This document shows, in pieces, positions 1-11,713 of a stretch of 64,000 nt of DNA (within the stretch, counting starts at the first letter, position 1; the number at the start of each line of letters is the position of its first letter). Under the pieces are notes generated by a model. The model saw only the letters and a program-made list of their open reading frames with translations. It did no database searches and was not told the origin of the DNA. The translations under genes were made by a program, and so were the position numbers. The stretch covers positions 868,001-932,000 of the forward strand of contig BCHS01000003.1 of the NCBI GenBank assembly GCA_039545275.1. Direction: 5' to 3'. Origin of the DNA: Pseudomicrostroma phylloplanum (taxonomy: Eukaryota; Basidiomycota; Exobasidiomycetes; Microstromatales).

Positions 1-640
1 CAGAGCTGCGTCAGACGAGGAGAGTCAGAGAAGCTCCAGCAGGCGTGAAGGCGACAGCCGCCGGAAAGACCACCATGCAGAGTCTTCGTCCTCAAGACGC
101 AGAAGGAATAGACGAGGCTCGGATGGAGAAGAAGATTCTGACGAGGAAGATAGGAGGAGACGGCGAGAAGGAAGGAGGCGCAGGGAGAAAGACCGGGACA
201 GAGATGACGAGGAGGGCCGAAGGAGAAGATCTCGCTCGCGCTCCCGCTCGCCAGAGCGTAGGCACAAACATCGCAGTCGACACGACGAAGACAGGGACGA
301 GCACCGGCGGCGTCGGGATCGCTCTCGAGAGCGACATCGGGACCATGATCGCAAGTCTTCTTCCCACCACAAGCGAAAACGTCGCCATCGCTCCCCTTCC
401 TCTTCTCGATCCCCGTCACCTGACGCTCATCGGCGAGACAAGGAGAAGAAAGCTCAACACAAGGCGGAGAAAGAGAAGGAGACAGGCAAAGGTGGAGCTT
501 CGACGATGATCTGGGACCGCGACAGGGCGATGAGCTTCATCCCGATGATGGACGAGAAGAAGAAGGCGAAGCTGCTCAATGACGCTCGTGGACTGGGTGA
601 TCGATTCGGTAGCAGCGGCTCTGGCAGCAAGTTCTTGTAA
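1..640 (+). CDS. RS-rich protein with GPALPP/DUF3752-type C-terminus (5' partial)
   Basis: The frame is open from base 2 to a TAA at 638-640 and has no start, so this is the 3' end of a gene entering from the left. The visible part is about 212 residues. It is a long Arg/Ser, Arg/Asp and Arg/Glu tract typical of nuclear splicing-associated proteins, then a short folded tail beginning WDRDRAMSF. The tail continues with a Lys-rich helix (MDEKKKAKLLNDARGL) and ends DRF...SKFL. That ending resembles the C-terminal DUF3752 segment of GPALPP1-type proteins, whose molecular role is poorly known. It converges on NIC96 with a 101-bp gap. The RS tract alone says little about function, so the family call rests on the last 45 residues. 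Confidence 0.6.
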   Translation, partial: RAASDEESQRSSSRREGDSRRKDHHAESSSSRRRRNRRGSDGEEDSDEEDRRRRREGRRRREKDRDRDDEEGRRRRSRSRSRSPERRHKHRSRHDEDRDEHRRRRDRSRERHRDHDRKSSSHHKRKRRHRSPSSSRSPSPDAHRRDKEKKAQHKAEKEKETGKGGASTMIWDRDRAMSFIPMMDEKKKAKLLNDARGLGDRFGSSGSGSKFL

Positions 641-741
641 GCGTCGATTTGTATTTCAGTGATGCATTGACTGGAGGTGTAGCGATCAGGCCACCACAGC
701 GACTCTCTTATGCCGTGTCTTCCTTCTGCTTCACCGGCTTC

Positions 742-3700
742 TCAGCGGATAAAGGCATCGAGCCTGGTCAGCTGCGCAAAGACGGCCTGCTCGATTCTGA
801 ATCGCAGCATTCCGGCAAACATCATCAACGACCTTGCCTTGTTCCTAACCTCAGCCAGCCGCGCCTCTTTGCCCTCCCCGGCTCCAGTGCTAGCAATACC
901 ACTCGTGTTAGAGCTCTTGAGAGATGCGTGGACCTTGTAGAGAATGTCCATCGTCATCAGAAGGAGCTCCGAGAGGTTGCGCCCAACGGACTCGTCAATG
1001 TCCCTGAAGAAAGACTCTGCTCGGCGAGAGATGGAAACGACGTCTCCTGAGAGTGGGAACAGACCCGTAGACTCGATAGACTGCAGGATAGGTGGGAGAT
1101 GATCGAAGGAGGGTCAATCGGGATTGTATGCAGCTGCACGCTCCCTCTGTCCAGCTCTGCAAAGACTTACAGTCAGGCCCTTCTCCATGTCTCCGTTCCT
1201 CACAAAAGCCACAGCCCTCCTTAACTCCAATAGCAGGCGACAAGTCTCCCTCTTCCTAGCCTCCACCCTCCGAATGATATGGTTCTGACCTTCGTAGGTG
1301 TCCAGGATGGCCCTAGCCAACTGCGCCGAGTTCTCGGCAGCAGAAAGATTTGCCTGTGGGTTCAGACTCTCCACGGCATCCGGATCGGAAAGGAACAGCG
1401 AGGCGCCAAGTTCCCTGTTCAGCACAGAGATGACAGTGTCGTACTCCTCTGCCAAGTTGAAGAGAAGGATAGCATCTCGTGTGCGGTGCTCCGCTTCGGA
1501 CTGTGCGGCAGCTGCTCGAACAATCTGCCTGAGGTAGTCCCTCTCATCGGCCATACGCAACAGCCTCAAGTTCTGCTGGATTGCGCCAGGTACCCGAGCA
1601 CCATCCACACGGATGTCCCCGACGAGGTCTGTGTACAATCTCGTCTGACAGACGAGATCCTTGATCGCATCGTAGCACTTCTGACGCTGGTCCTCCTGCG
1701 TTTCTCGAGGCACTGAGCTCTCCACGTTGAGACAGATGAGGTAGAGGTATTCGAGGGCCGATCGCGCATCAGAAGAAGAGAAGAGGCGAATGTGACGAGA
1801 GATGATCCGAGCCAGGTCCATTGAGGGAATCTCTCGGCCAGCAGCATCGACCTCAGTCGTGAGAATCTCCCCACCAACGGCTATTCTGCTGCTCTGCGGG
1901 GAGGGGCACCGCAAGAGACCATAGTAGGCCAGAGTGATGGCGAAGTGCACTGCATCGGCTTGATGTTGGGGTCTTGAGTAGAGGAAAGCCACTGCCCGCT
2001 CGAATTCGCCACTAAGCAGCAAGACGAGGAAATAGTGAAGAGGCCGGCGACCCTTGGGGTCGAAGTGCTTCTCGCCGTATGTCCTAAGCTTCCTGGCCAG
2101 GTTCTCAAGAGTGTAGCTCTCCCTTTCATCCTCATCAGCTTCATCTGTCGTAGAGGGGGCTCCACCGAAAGCTCCACCGCCTACAGAGGGCTCGCGCGTC
2201 ATGATCAGCTGCAACCAGAGCCAGTTCTCCGTGCTCCTCGTCAATGCAGTCGGGAACTTGCGAGTGGGATCAACTCGACCCACGAGACGATAGAGAGCGA
2301 TCTTATGCGGGTCAACGCCGTTAGCGTCTCCCGCAGAGCTGTTGCCGCCAATGCTCAGGTTGCGGAAGCGAGCGTTGTATTCAGCGAAGAACCGGTCCCG
2401 GCTGGTCCTCGAGAGACTGCAGGCGGCGAATATGACAGAGAGGCAATGACGGTGAGCATGGATGACCAGTTTGATACGCTGGGCCGGCTCGAACAAACTC
2501 ACCCTCTGCCACCGCTCTCGATCCACTCTCGGAACCAGCCCACGAAGCCACCGTCACCTCTTCGTAGAGCAGCCTCGTACTCCTCTACCTGCCGCAGAGC
2601 ATCCGAAGCGTGACCGGTCCTTAGAAGGTGGAAGACAGTCGCCCACAGCGGAAGGGCGGCCGAGGTTGGTGACTGCTTGACCAGCTCTAGCTCCGGCGCC
2701 CATCGTCCTTCGCGACTCAGCAGGCTGACCCGTAGAAATGCCGCGACTCTCGATACGATACCCGGCTGTCCTCCCAGCTGTGCTTTCGAGGGATTCGAGG
2801 CGATAATGTTATCGACATGAGTCTCGAATTGCGTCTCCAGGAAGGCACGAGCTCCCGTTGCGATCTTCGAGCGTAGCTGCTGGCCCTCTGGCGAGCCGTA
2901 CAGTCTGGTGGGGTCGACATAGGCGGACGAGAACTCCCGCTCGCGGGGCACGTTCCCATGCTGGTCTTCGCCCACGATGTTCTTCAATGCTGTCCAACAT
3001 TCTGCCAATTGAGTCTGCGTATCACCAGCTCCGCCCGTCGAAGCTTGTGAAGTCCTGAGGAGCTCGGATGCCAAAGGGAACGGCGTCTCACTAAGACGAT
3101 GCTGGTTGAGAGAGCGAATGAGGGTATCGTAGGACATGAGCTTAGTGTGCATTGAGAGAGACGTCAGAGGGGGGTCGGTCATGGTCGAAGACGCTAGCAA
3201 AGCCTTGCCAGCTGAGCCCTTGCCGGCGATCTGACGGCTGCTGCTGGGCGAATTGTCGCTCATACCTCCAACCTGATGCTGACCAAGCTCCTCGAAGATT
3301 TGCTTCTTCTGTCGACTCCAGCGCGAATGCATCGTCCGGGCCAGATTCCGGTTGAAGTTGTCTAGGGTCTCCCGCCTGCCTTCGTCGATGGCGCTCAGGA
3401 TGATTTGTTGCTGCTCATGTTGGAGGTAGCTCTGCACGTCGGTATCCTGAAGCGGCTCGAGCGGCTCAAAAGCAGAGGCGATGTTGGTCTGGTTGACATT
3501 CTGCGAGAGGGTGAAGGCATCAATGCCTGCTGATGCCAAGAAGTAATGCCTGAAGGGTAGGAAGTAGGAATTGTGATGCACAGAGGTGAGCCAAACGGCA
3601 TTATCGACTGTTCAGACTGTACAACTCACGCTTTTGAATCTGCGCCTGCGGGGACGCCTGAAGAGCCTCCTGCTGCCAAGCTCCTACTTTGGCTCTCTAA

Positions 3701-3850
3701 CTGGTCCAGGGCGAGGTTGATGGAGGGAATGTCCGACCCAAGCCCATTGCGATCGCGTTCGATGGCAGAGGTGAGCTTGCGCGACTGGGAAACGAGGTCA
3801 GACAAGGAGGGTGTCCCCGCAGAACGGCTCGTAGATCCGAACTGAGCCAT
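742..3850 (-). CDS. NIC96: Nucleoporin NIC96/Nup93
   Basis: Linker nucleoporin of the nuclear pore inner ring; in other fungi it anchors the Nsp1 complex and binds Nup188/192/53. Four exons were deduced: 3850-3630, 3549-2503, 2416-1171 and 1080-742, with introns of 80, 86 and 90 bp and consistent phases, giving 950 residues. The N-terminal exon carries the family pattern DLVSQSRKLT and LALDQLESQSR. The middle has the alpha-solenoid with VDPTRLYG, LGGQPG, ALPLWATVFHLLRTGH and VHFAITLAYYGLLRCP. The C-terminus has GLFPLSGD and RSLMMFAGMLRFR. I chose the ATG at 3850 (MAQFGSTS) over a non-ATG start near 3958 because the latter would overlap the divergent neighbour's leader. It diverges from the NF-YB gene across 261 bp. 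Confidence 0.92.
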
Positions 3851-4111
3851 CTCGACTCGTGAGCTCAGTCGAAGGAATGGCGAGAAGTAGGCGCGAAGTG
3901 TGGTGAGGGCTGGGTTGGAAGGACGTGGAGAAGGAAGCTTCGAAGGTGGTACTGGCACGCCGAGGAGCTGTTATTCTCCCCCCGCTGGTCGCTCGGCTCC
4001 GAGGCGCGCCGCCAGAGACCTTCGCGGACAGTCTGATAAGATTGGCGGACGAGACGAGATCAAGACTTCGCGTGGCTCGGCTTTCCAAGTCCCACGCCTC
4101 TCAATTGCACC

Positions 4112-4627
4112 ATGTCCACTTCGCCATTCGAAACAAAGCCCATTGCTACGATGTCAGCAGCAATGTCCACTCCCTCCACTCAGCTGCCACTGTCCAACAT
4201 CTCAAGGCTGATGAAAGCGTCGTTACCGGCTACGTCGCCGTCTCTGAAGCTCTCCTCGCCTACAAAGACGATGATGCAGGACATCGTCTCTGAATTCATC
4301 CTCTTCATCACAGCTGAGGCACAAGAGAGAGCAGAAGCACAACGGAGGAGCACTCTGAATGGAGATGATATCTTGTACGCGCTAGAGGTCCTAGGCTTTC
4401 GAGACTACGAACGGGTGGGGAAGGTCTGGTTGTCACGGTATCGCATAGTAAGTCCAGTGAGGGTCTTCCCATCGAAGCAGCCATTTCGCTCACGCCGAGG
4501 GTATGCTATTGATCAGGCGTCACAGCAGAGCGACTGCTCTGCCCCTGCGAGGACATCGGGCAAGCGACCGCGATCGGATGGGATTGAGGACACAAGCAAG
4601 ACTAGCAAAGCCAGCAGGAAGTCGTGA
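4112..4627 (+). CDS. NF-YB/HAP3-like CCAAT-binding histone-fold protein
   Basis: Histone-fold protein of the CBF/NF-Y subunit B family, which pairs with NF-YC and NF-YA to bind CCAAT boxes. The fold lies at residues ~25-110. LPLSNISRLMKASLP corresponds to helix 1, then come TKTMMQDIVSEFILFITAEA, RRSTLNGDDILYAL and LGFRDYERVGKVWLSRYR, closely following NF-YB. The tail is basic and Ser-rich (GKRPRSDG). The usual acidic REQDR-type lead-in before helix 1 is absent. Directly after YRI there is a GTAAGT...CAG unit at 4448-4516, 69 bp long, which can be spliced without changing frame. The protein is 171 residues if it is retained and 148 if removed. A divergent histone-fold relative such as Dpb4 is the main alternative. 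It converges on NKAP with a 93-bp gap. Confidence 0.78.
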   Translation: MSTSPFETKPIATMSAAMSTPSTQLPLSNISRLMKASLPATSPSLKLSSPTKTMMQDIVSEFILFITAEAQERAEAQRRSTLNGDDILYALEVLGFRDYERVGKVWLSRYRIVSPVRVFPSKQPFRSRRGYAIDQASQQSDCSAPARTSGKRPRSDGIEDTSKTSKASRKS

Positions 4628-4720
4628 CACAACCGAGAAGCATCCATTGGAGGAGGTGGATATCAGATACCCCTATGTATACATATGTAATGTCTTTGCC
4701 CGTTTCCCTTGAGAGCAACA

Positions 4721-6220
4721 TCAATGACCGCCGGGCTGCATCGTGTCAAGCAACTCCCTGAATTGGCCAACGATCTCCCTCTCCTTCTTCTCCTTCTCCT
4801 CGTTCCTCATCTTCAGCAGCGTCCTCTTCTCCTCTGCACTAATGACCTGGTTCTCCTTTCTCATCCTCACGGCGTTCATCCTTGCATGTCGGGATCCCGA
4901 CATGACGTAGCCGACCTTTTCGTACTCTTCGATCTGATCCGACGAGAGACCGATCTCTCCTCGTCGCGGGATACGTTGGCCTTCTTGGAGGAACGCAGCC
5001 ATAGCGGAACCTTCACCCGGCAGGAGCGCACCTCCGTAGGCTCTGGGATCAACGACTTTGCCGTCAGCAGTCAGGGGCAGCTTCGGTCCGATCTCGTCGT
5101 CGTCGGAAGCATCTTGAGGGGCCTTTGGAGCATCTCCCACTTGCAGACCATGGGGGTGAGAAGTGACTGTGGGGCCGCGCTTGGCATCAACTTCTTCGCT
5201 GCTGCTTCTGCTAGACGAGCGAGACCTGGAGCGCCTCCTGCGGCGGTGCTGACGCTCCTTGCTCCTTGATCGGTCTTCTCGCTCCGCCCTTCGCTCTTCG
5301 CCTGATCCCCGAGGATCTTGAGAGCGAGATGCGCGACGACGCCTCTCTCGATCTCTGCCTTCGTCGGCGTCCTCCTCCCTGCGCCGCTCCTTCTCCTTCC
5401 TTCGCCGCCTTCTTTCGCGTTCGTACTCTGATTCGGACTCTTCCTCACTATCGTCGTGGCGTCTCTTGTGGCTGGAAGGATGACGATGAGACCGGTGGGA
5501 TGACTTGTCGCGCTTGGATCGCGAAGACGAGTGCTTCGACTTGCTCTTCCTCCTCTTCTTGCCTCCGTCATCCGAGTCGGACCGGTAGGGCGACTTGGGT
5601 GAAGGTGGCCAGATGGAAAAAGTAGAATTCTTTCTTTGTTCGTTTCGGCTAGAGAAGAAGTCACCTCCGGCAGCATTGGAGCCGTAGGACCCCCCTGGCG
5701 CTTGTCTTGATGCCGCGCCTTCTGCGCCTTCACCTCCCCCATTCTCCCTTGGACCTCGCCTTCCCCACACACCGGGAGGGGGAGCGCCATAGTCTTCCCG
5801 AGGGTGCGGCTGGTATTGTGGGCCAGACCGACGGTCATCGTCGTAAGGACGACCATCACGAGGGGGTTGTCGATCCCAGTGTGGCGGGGGCTGTCTCTGG
5901 CGGTAGTCTTCCTGGCGGCTGGCTGGATACCTCTCGTAGTCATCTCTTCGGGGAGGTGGGCCAGGCGCTGTATATGCGCTTCCACGGTAAGAGTCGTATG
6001 ACGGAGACGGACGGCGGGGATATCGGTCTTGCTCTCTTGCTTGTTCGTAGTCGCCCCGGTAGGCCGATGGTGAGGGTGATCTCCTCCTACCACTGTCGCT
6101 ACCACCGGTACGCTCTACCTCGCCTCTCGCCTTCATGAGACGATCTCTGAGCATCCTCTCCCTGTCCTCGCCATTCGTAGCCACTGGCGAGCGGCTCTCG
6201 GCGTGAGTAGAGGATGTCAT
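4721..6220 (-). CDS. NKAP-family (NF-kappa-B activating protein) nuclear RNA-binding protein
   Basis: Single exon, 499 residues. The ATG at 6220 (MTSSTHAESRS) is the first sensible start; the frame upstream is open but looks non-coding. Residues ~1-170 are Arg/Asp/Pro/Tyr-rich and disordered. A short FSIWPPSPKSP motif near residue 180 and a long RS/RE-rich stretch follow. The last ~110 residues are the conserved NKAP C-terminal domain: a GPKLPL-type start, GALLPGEGSAMAAFLQEG, RIPRRGEIGL and GYVMSGSRHARMNAVRMRKE. In animals NKAP acts in the nucleus in splicing and transcriptional repression; in fungi the role is mostly inferred. It diverges from the SWI3-type gene over 271 bp. Confidence 0.9.
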   Translation of the reverse strand: MTSSTHAESRSPVATNGEDRERMLRDRLMKARGEVERTGGSDSGRRRSPSPSAYRGDYEQAREQDRYPRRPSPSYDSYRGSAYTAPGPPPRRDDYERYPASRQEDYRQRQPPPHWDRQPPRDGRPYDDDRRSGPQYQPHPREDYGAPPPGVWGRRGPRENGGGEGAEGAASRQAPGGSYGSNAAGGDFFSSRNEQRKNSTFSIWPPSPKSPYRSDSDDGGKKRRKSKSKHSSSRSKRDKSSHRSHRHPSSHKRRHDDSEEESESEYERERRRRRKEKERRREEDADEGRDRERRRRASRSQDPRGSGEERRAEREDRSRSKERQHRRRRRSRSRSSSRSSSEEVDAKRGPTVTSHPHGLQVGDAPKAPQDASDDDEIGPKLPLTADGKVVDPRAYGGALLPGEGSAMAAFLQEGQRIPRRGEIGLSSDQIEEYEKVGYVMSGSRHARMNAVRMRKENQVISAEEKRTLLKMRNEEKEKKEREIVGQFRELLDTMQPGGH

Positions 6221-6491
6221 AGTTGCGCTGAGTAGGGAGGCTACCAGGCGAGTCCTTGCAATGCTTCTCGGACGGAAGGAGGTGGTCCATCTACGCCTCG
6301 CCTCTGGACTGCCTGAGCCTGGAGATGCGCGCGCGCTCACAGGCCGACGCTCGCTCCTCTCTACTCGTGGCTGCCCCGCCCACATCTTCCCGACCTCGTC
6401 CATCCACCGTCGATCGCTACCTCGTCTATACCGCACTCATTGTTTGCGCCGTGAGCCGCATTTATATCCACTTCCCTCTTAGATACTCACC

Positions 6492-9400
6492 ATGAGTCTT
6501 TCGGTGAGCGGACGTCCGCCGCCGTCGTTGCTCACCGAGGCAGCGACGCGTTCACGCCTCGCGACGCTGGTACCCAACCTCGAAGCCTCCCTCGCCAATG
6601 GCTCCCTGAGCCCGCCCACGAGCAATGGTACGCTGACTGCCAGCGACCTGCAGAAGCTTCTCTATAACATACAAGTATACCAGCACGACTTCCTTGGAGC
6701 TGAGGCTCCTCAGAGGCCTGCAAACTCGTCTACCTCGAATCCTTTGGCCAAACACCCTCCCCGCATCCCAGCCCACCACTTCCGCACCACTGCATCTCTC
6801 GCGTCTGCAGAGGGGCCATCCGCCGACTCGAGCGTGTTTGACGTCTTGGATGCAGCGCTTCACTTCCTTGCCAAGCGAGGAGACAAGACCGTCGAGCTCG
6901 CTGGCGATGCCTCGAATACTGAACTGATCGCTGCCATCCGAGAGCGTCTGAGGCAAAAGGGATGGCTCAAGCGGTTCCGTGTAGCGGCAGAAGGAGACTT
7001 CAGCGAAGCAGAGAAGGAGGCTTTGAAGAGGATGGCAGAGGGACTAGAGTGTGAGTGACTGCCAAAGAGCTGTGCCTGTTCGCCCTTGACCTCAACGGTC
7101 TGCTGATCATCCCTCCATCGATGGCGGACCTTTGCTTCCCAAAAGGCGACTGGACGGACGATGCCACACAAGCCACCCATGCCTTGGTCCCATCGAACAC
7201 GCCGCCTGCTTCACCATCGGGCTCCTCCCCAGACTATCACAGGACTCTGGCCAAGTCGTCGGACGGCAAGAAGGCCCTTGTCCACGTCTGGTACCGGCCG
7301 GACTCACATGACACTTGGCTGCCTGCAACAGACTTCGCTGATCCAGAGCCAGAGCCGGAAAGCAAAGCGCGCTGGGAGCTAGAGAGCCGTTGGTTGAAAG
7401 ACGGAGTGAGGTACAACGAGCTCATGAATGAGGAAGACTATGAGATCTTTGCGGAGGATGCGCCTGCACCGGAGGCCGTATCGAAGAAGCGCGAAATGCC
7501 GGATGAGATCATGGATGATTCGCTCGACAGCCCCGCCCCAGCTGAAGGATCTTCCTCAAAGAAGATTAAGCTTCTCGTTGCTGCTCGGCCTGTCGGGGCC
7601 GTACCCATCGACCTGACAGGAGCTTCTGCGTCGATCCCAGGTAAGGTCTACGAGAAGGAGCCTGTGGCTGGGGCCACTATCGGAAACCTGCCCTCCGAGC
7701 CGGCTCTTGCAGGGGATGTTACCATGGCCAGCGTGGCAGAGAACGCGGGGGCTGCTGTAGATGCAGACGATAGCGACGAGATCCCTTCGGCTGCTGCCAT
7801 CTCGGCGCAACATCGTCAAGCTGCTGCTCTGGCCAAACGTTATCTAGCCTCTCAGACTCAGGAGATTATCATCCCATCATATTCGACTTGGTTCTCCTTC
7901 AACACTATTGCTCCACTAGAAAAGAGGAGCCTGCCAGAGTTCTTCAATGGCAGGAACCGAAGCAAGACTCCTGAGATCTACAAGGAGTACAGAGACTTCA
8001 TGATCAACACCTACCGCCTGAACCCCAGCGAATACCTCACCTTCACTGCATGTAGAAGGAATCTGGCAGGAGACGTCTGCAGCATCATGAGAGTCCACGG
8101 CTTTCTGGAGCAATGGGGTCTGATCAACTATCAGATCGATGCTGAGACCAGACCGGCTGCTCTGGGTCCCCCTTTCACTGGCCACTTCCGCGTCCTCGTA
8201 GACACCCCACGAGGGCTGCAACCCATGCATCCCGGCACCCGCCGGCCCGAGCAACCTGGTCATGCAGCTCTCTCTGCCAATGGCGCAGAGCAAGTCAATG
8301 GGCATTCCAGCAAAGAGCCCGCCACTGTTGATCTTTCTCTAGAGTTGAGGAGGACTGTCTACTCGACGACTTTGCGGGCGAGCAAGAGGATCAGCGAAGC
8401 TGAGGGACAGAGCCTTGCGCAGGCAGCAGACTCGGCAGTCTCCTCAGGAGCCGCTGCTGGCCCTTCGTACTCTTGCGATACTTGTGGGACAGAATGCACC
8501 CGATCCCGCTACCACTCGATCAAGAACAAGGACTACGTCCTCTGCCCCGGATGCTACACTGAAGGACGCTTCCCCTCGTCAATGTTCTCTGGCGACTTTG
8601 TCCGCATCGACGACTTGCCCTTCAAGCAAGGCGGCGGTTCGGCTGCCATTGAAGGGTCCAGCGGTGAGGAGTGGTCGGACGCCGAGATGTTGAGACTGCT
8701 GGAAGCTCTGGAGATGCACGGAGACGACTGGTCAAAGGTGGAAGCACACGTAGGCACCAGAAATGTGGAAGAATGCATTTCGCGTTTCGTACAGCTGCCG
8801 ATTGAGGATCCCTACCTGGGCGGCCATTCAAAGGGTACTGGCGTTTCAACCTCTCAGTCAGACCTGGGCCCTCTGCAGTACCTGCGAGACCCAAAGGCGC
8901 TAAACGGGGCCACTATTCCGTTTGCCCAAGCCGACAATCCGGTCATGAGCGTCGTTGCCTTCCTTGCGAGTGCCGTCAGTCCAGCTGTCGCGGCCGCTGC
9001 AGCTCAAAGCGCCTTGGGCGAGTTGACAGATGGCCTGAGACAAAGACTCAAGAAGGGCGAAGAGGTGCGACCGGACGATGCTGCCGCCGAACCGGCTGCG
9101 CCTGCTGCCAGTGCTACCGAAGCTGCCGAGACGGATGCGATGGAGGTGGACAAGCCTAGCAAGCAGGTCGATGGCACTGCTGCTGCCCCCGAAGTCGAAG
9201 TCAACATCACCGACGCTGCCAAATCCGAGCTTGCTCAAGCCAAGGAAGACGCAGAGGATGCTCCTCAGCCTACCGTCGACGGCACGTCTTCCAAGCCCAA
9301 GAGCGCTCTGCCACGCAACGCAGTAGAGCGAGCTGCCTCCATCGCCCTCGGCGCCGCCGCGTCCAAGGCATACGTCCTGTCCTCCTTTGAGGAGCGCGAG

Positions 9401-9775
9401 TGCCAACGCCTTGTTAAGCAAGTCCTGGAAGCTCAGATGCGCAAGATGGAGCTCAAGATGTCCCAACTGGACGAGCTCGAGTCCCTGGTAGACCAGGAGC
9501 GACGCATGGTCGAAGTGGAGAAGCAAGGTCTCTTCAGCGATCGACTCAAGGTGCAGCGTCAACTGCGTGCAGTGGGCGAGTTGATGAGAAAGGCACAGCA
9601 GCAGTTGCAGCAGGCGCAGAGCCAGGGAGCCGTACAGGGACAGCCCGTTAGTGCGCAGGATATGCAGAGGGTGGAGCAGATGGGTGTCAGGGATGGACAG
9701 GGACCACAGGTCAGGGATGCTGGACAGGGGCAGGACGTCACGCTCCCTCAGGGAGGAGCGGTCGCGCAGTTGTAA
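6492..9775 (+). CDS. SWI3/RSC8/SMARCC-type SWI/SNF-family remodeler subunit
   Basis: Scaffold subunit of SWI/SNF- or RSC-type chromatin remodelers. Two exons, 6492-7050 and 7146-9775, with one 95-bp intron (phase 1), give 1,062 residues. The N-terminal region (residues ~1-300) resembles the SMARCC BRCT/chromo-like module, including WYRPDSHDTWLP and NEEDYE. A SWIRM domain lies near 405-515 (IIIPSYSTWFSFNTI, EYLTFTACRRNLAGDV). A ZZ-like zinc motif is near 625-660 (YSCDTCGTEC...LCPGCY). A SANT domain follows near 695-745 (WSDAEMLRLLEALEMHGDDW). A helical, probably coiled-coil segment and a Gln-rich tail end the protein. The intron call depends on joining the 6492 and 7146 frames; the overlapping frame that starts at 7055 lacks an ATG there. 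It converges on RRP43. Confidence 0.9.
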
Positions 9776-9981
9776 GAGGTAAAGGGTCTGTTTCGTACCC
9801 TTTTAGAGCCCCTGCACGACTATCGTGTCTTTACCCTTGTGCCTCTGTTCTTTCTTGTCACCACACACCCACGCTAGCTACCGAAGACGAACAATGATCA
9901 TACACAGATAGTATTGCAAACTCTGTCCGTCTAATTGGCAACGAGAAAGACTGCCTACCGGCATCCTACAGCTGTCAATGT

Positions 9982-11350
9982 TCAGGCGTTCCGCGCTGAC
10001 GTCAGATGCTGGTGGTGCTCCTTCTCCTTGCGCTCCATCATCCGCACAATTTCAGCACCCTTGACCGCGGCCATCTGAACACAGACTGCAATCAGATCCT
10101 CATCCTGCACCGCTCCTCCTTCCCCTCCTGACCCTGCTCCACCGTTTCCCCTGGTTGAACTCTTGACATTTGTGGCCGACAGAGGTCCGGTGGAATGCAG
10201 TGCGCTCAGCGCTGGCTGTTGCTGCTGCTGCGCAGTCGAGGATCCAGAGGTGCTGGGGTAGGAGAGGGAGAGGTGGACCGAGGAGGAGAGGAGGTCGGAC
10301 TCGAAAGAGGAGGGCGTGAGGAGGAGGGTCCTGGTTATGCAATGTCAAAATTAGACGAGTCAGTACCGGCGCTTCATGTGGGAGTAGCACAGGCCTCAGT
10401 CTTTGTGAGAGGTCGACTCACCCTTTGTAGATTCCCATGCTGAAGGCGAGGGGGAGGGAGGTCATTCTGCTCTTCAGGGACCAGTAGTCCTCAGCAGAAG
10501 GCGAGGCGACGACTACATTCTCGTCCATTGAGTAGACGGCTTTCGGCAGATGAACTGTCGCAACAGCGCATAGAGGGGGTAACAACATGGCGTCAGGAAC
10601 AATTTGCTCGGCCTTAAGTCAGGTGTCGTCGCATCGCTTCGTGCTCGACTCACCTTGTCTCAGAGCGGCGACTATAGCCAACATGCAAGTCTCCAGCAGC
10701 GCTCCATCGAAACCTATCACGACGCAGTCTGCAAAGAGGGTCCATTTCGCTCTCACCCTACCACTACTGGTACCGCTACCGCTGCCATTCTGCGCAGCTT
10801 CCTCCCCTGCCTCGCCGCCCGCCACGTTCAAATCAGTGGGTATGTGTAGTGCCGAGGGATCAAAGGGCATCGCTGCGTCCAAAAAGGAGAAGAGCCTCTC
10901 CGTCGTAGCCTGTGCATAACTGGATGGTGCTCCCGACCTGAAATCGTTCGAAGGAGATGAGAGGGGCGTAAGTGAGATCGAGGGGATAATTGTCGAGCTG
11001 GAGCTTGAAGATGCACGAGAAGATGAAGATGAAGAGGAGGACTCGGCAGCGGAGGGGTAGACGATGCTGGGCGTGATGTTGCAGATGACCGTTGTGGACC
11101 CGTACTTCACCAGCGCCGAGGGGGATGGGATGCTCGCAGGTCGATTGGCGGAGGAGGAAGAGGAGGAGATGGGTCCGAGGTTGAGGTCTACTTGCGGGAA
11201 GGTCAGAGGAGAGGAGGTGGAGGAGGAAGAACGGGAGGAGTGGGCGAGGTGGTTGGAGAGGTACAGCTCGGGATGCAAACGGGCGAGCAGGGCCGAGGCA
11301 TCGCTGTTCCCCGATGCTGCTGCTGCTGTTGTCGCTGCCGTCGTTGCCAT
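9982..11350 (-). CDS. RRP43: Exosome core subunit RRP43 (EXOSC8)
   Basis: RNase PH-fold, non-catalytic ring subunit of the RNA exosome, which degrades and trims RNA 3' to 5' in nucleus and cytoplasm. Exons 11350-10654, 10554-10422 and 10330-9982 with introns of 99 and 91 bp give 392 residues, close to the yeast protein. Family features are LHPELYLSNHL at the N-terminus, ALVKYGSTTVICNI, WTLFADCVVIGFDGALLETC and AALRQVHLPKAVYS, the last only when the 99-bp intron is removed. A C-terminal helix (EIVRMMERKEKEH) follows. Long Ser, Ala and Gln runs interrupt the fold at residues ~35-160 and ~300-345. EXOSC7/Rrp42 is the nearest alternative, but the N-terminus favours Rrp43. Confidence 0.85.
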
Positions 11351-11713
11351 GGTAGATTGATCACTCAGTCAGTGGGCGATGAAGTGTGCAGTCAAGGATG
11401 AGATGGTCGCAGTGTGAGCTTCCTTGGATGCTTCGGAAAGAGGAACATCTGCGTCTCTGCCAAAATTGCGCCTCGGCGGATTCTTCGCAGAGACAGGCTG
11501 CAGCACGCCGCACGCACGCACGCGTCCCTGGGGGCTCAGCATCAACGACCGAATGGCCAGGCGACGTCTTCATAAGTCCCAGGAACAGCGTCGTATGATG
11601 AGTGAACACATCGATATGCTATGAGGTATCCAAGTGCAATACACGTGCAGCGCCGCCAAGTCTAGTCTGTCACAGCCTTCTGTCTAAGGTCCCACCTTCA
11701 CGCCATCAGCATC
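11351..11713. other. Intergenic spacer, RRP43 start to GNAT stop
   Basis: 363 bp that hold the RRP43 promoter and leader and the 3' flank of the GNAT gene. I see no conserved reading frame or RNA gene. Confidence 0.5.

Noticed and set aside
3851..3958. N-terminal extension of NIC96 to 3958
   Set aside because: The extension starts at a non-ATG codon and would run into the leader of the divergent NF-YB gene; MAQFGSTS at 3850 is the better start.
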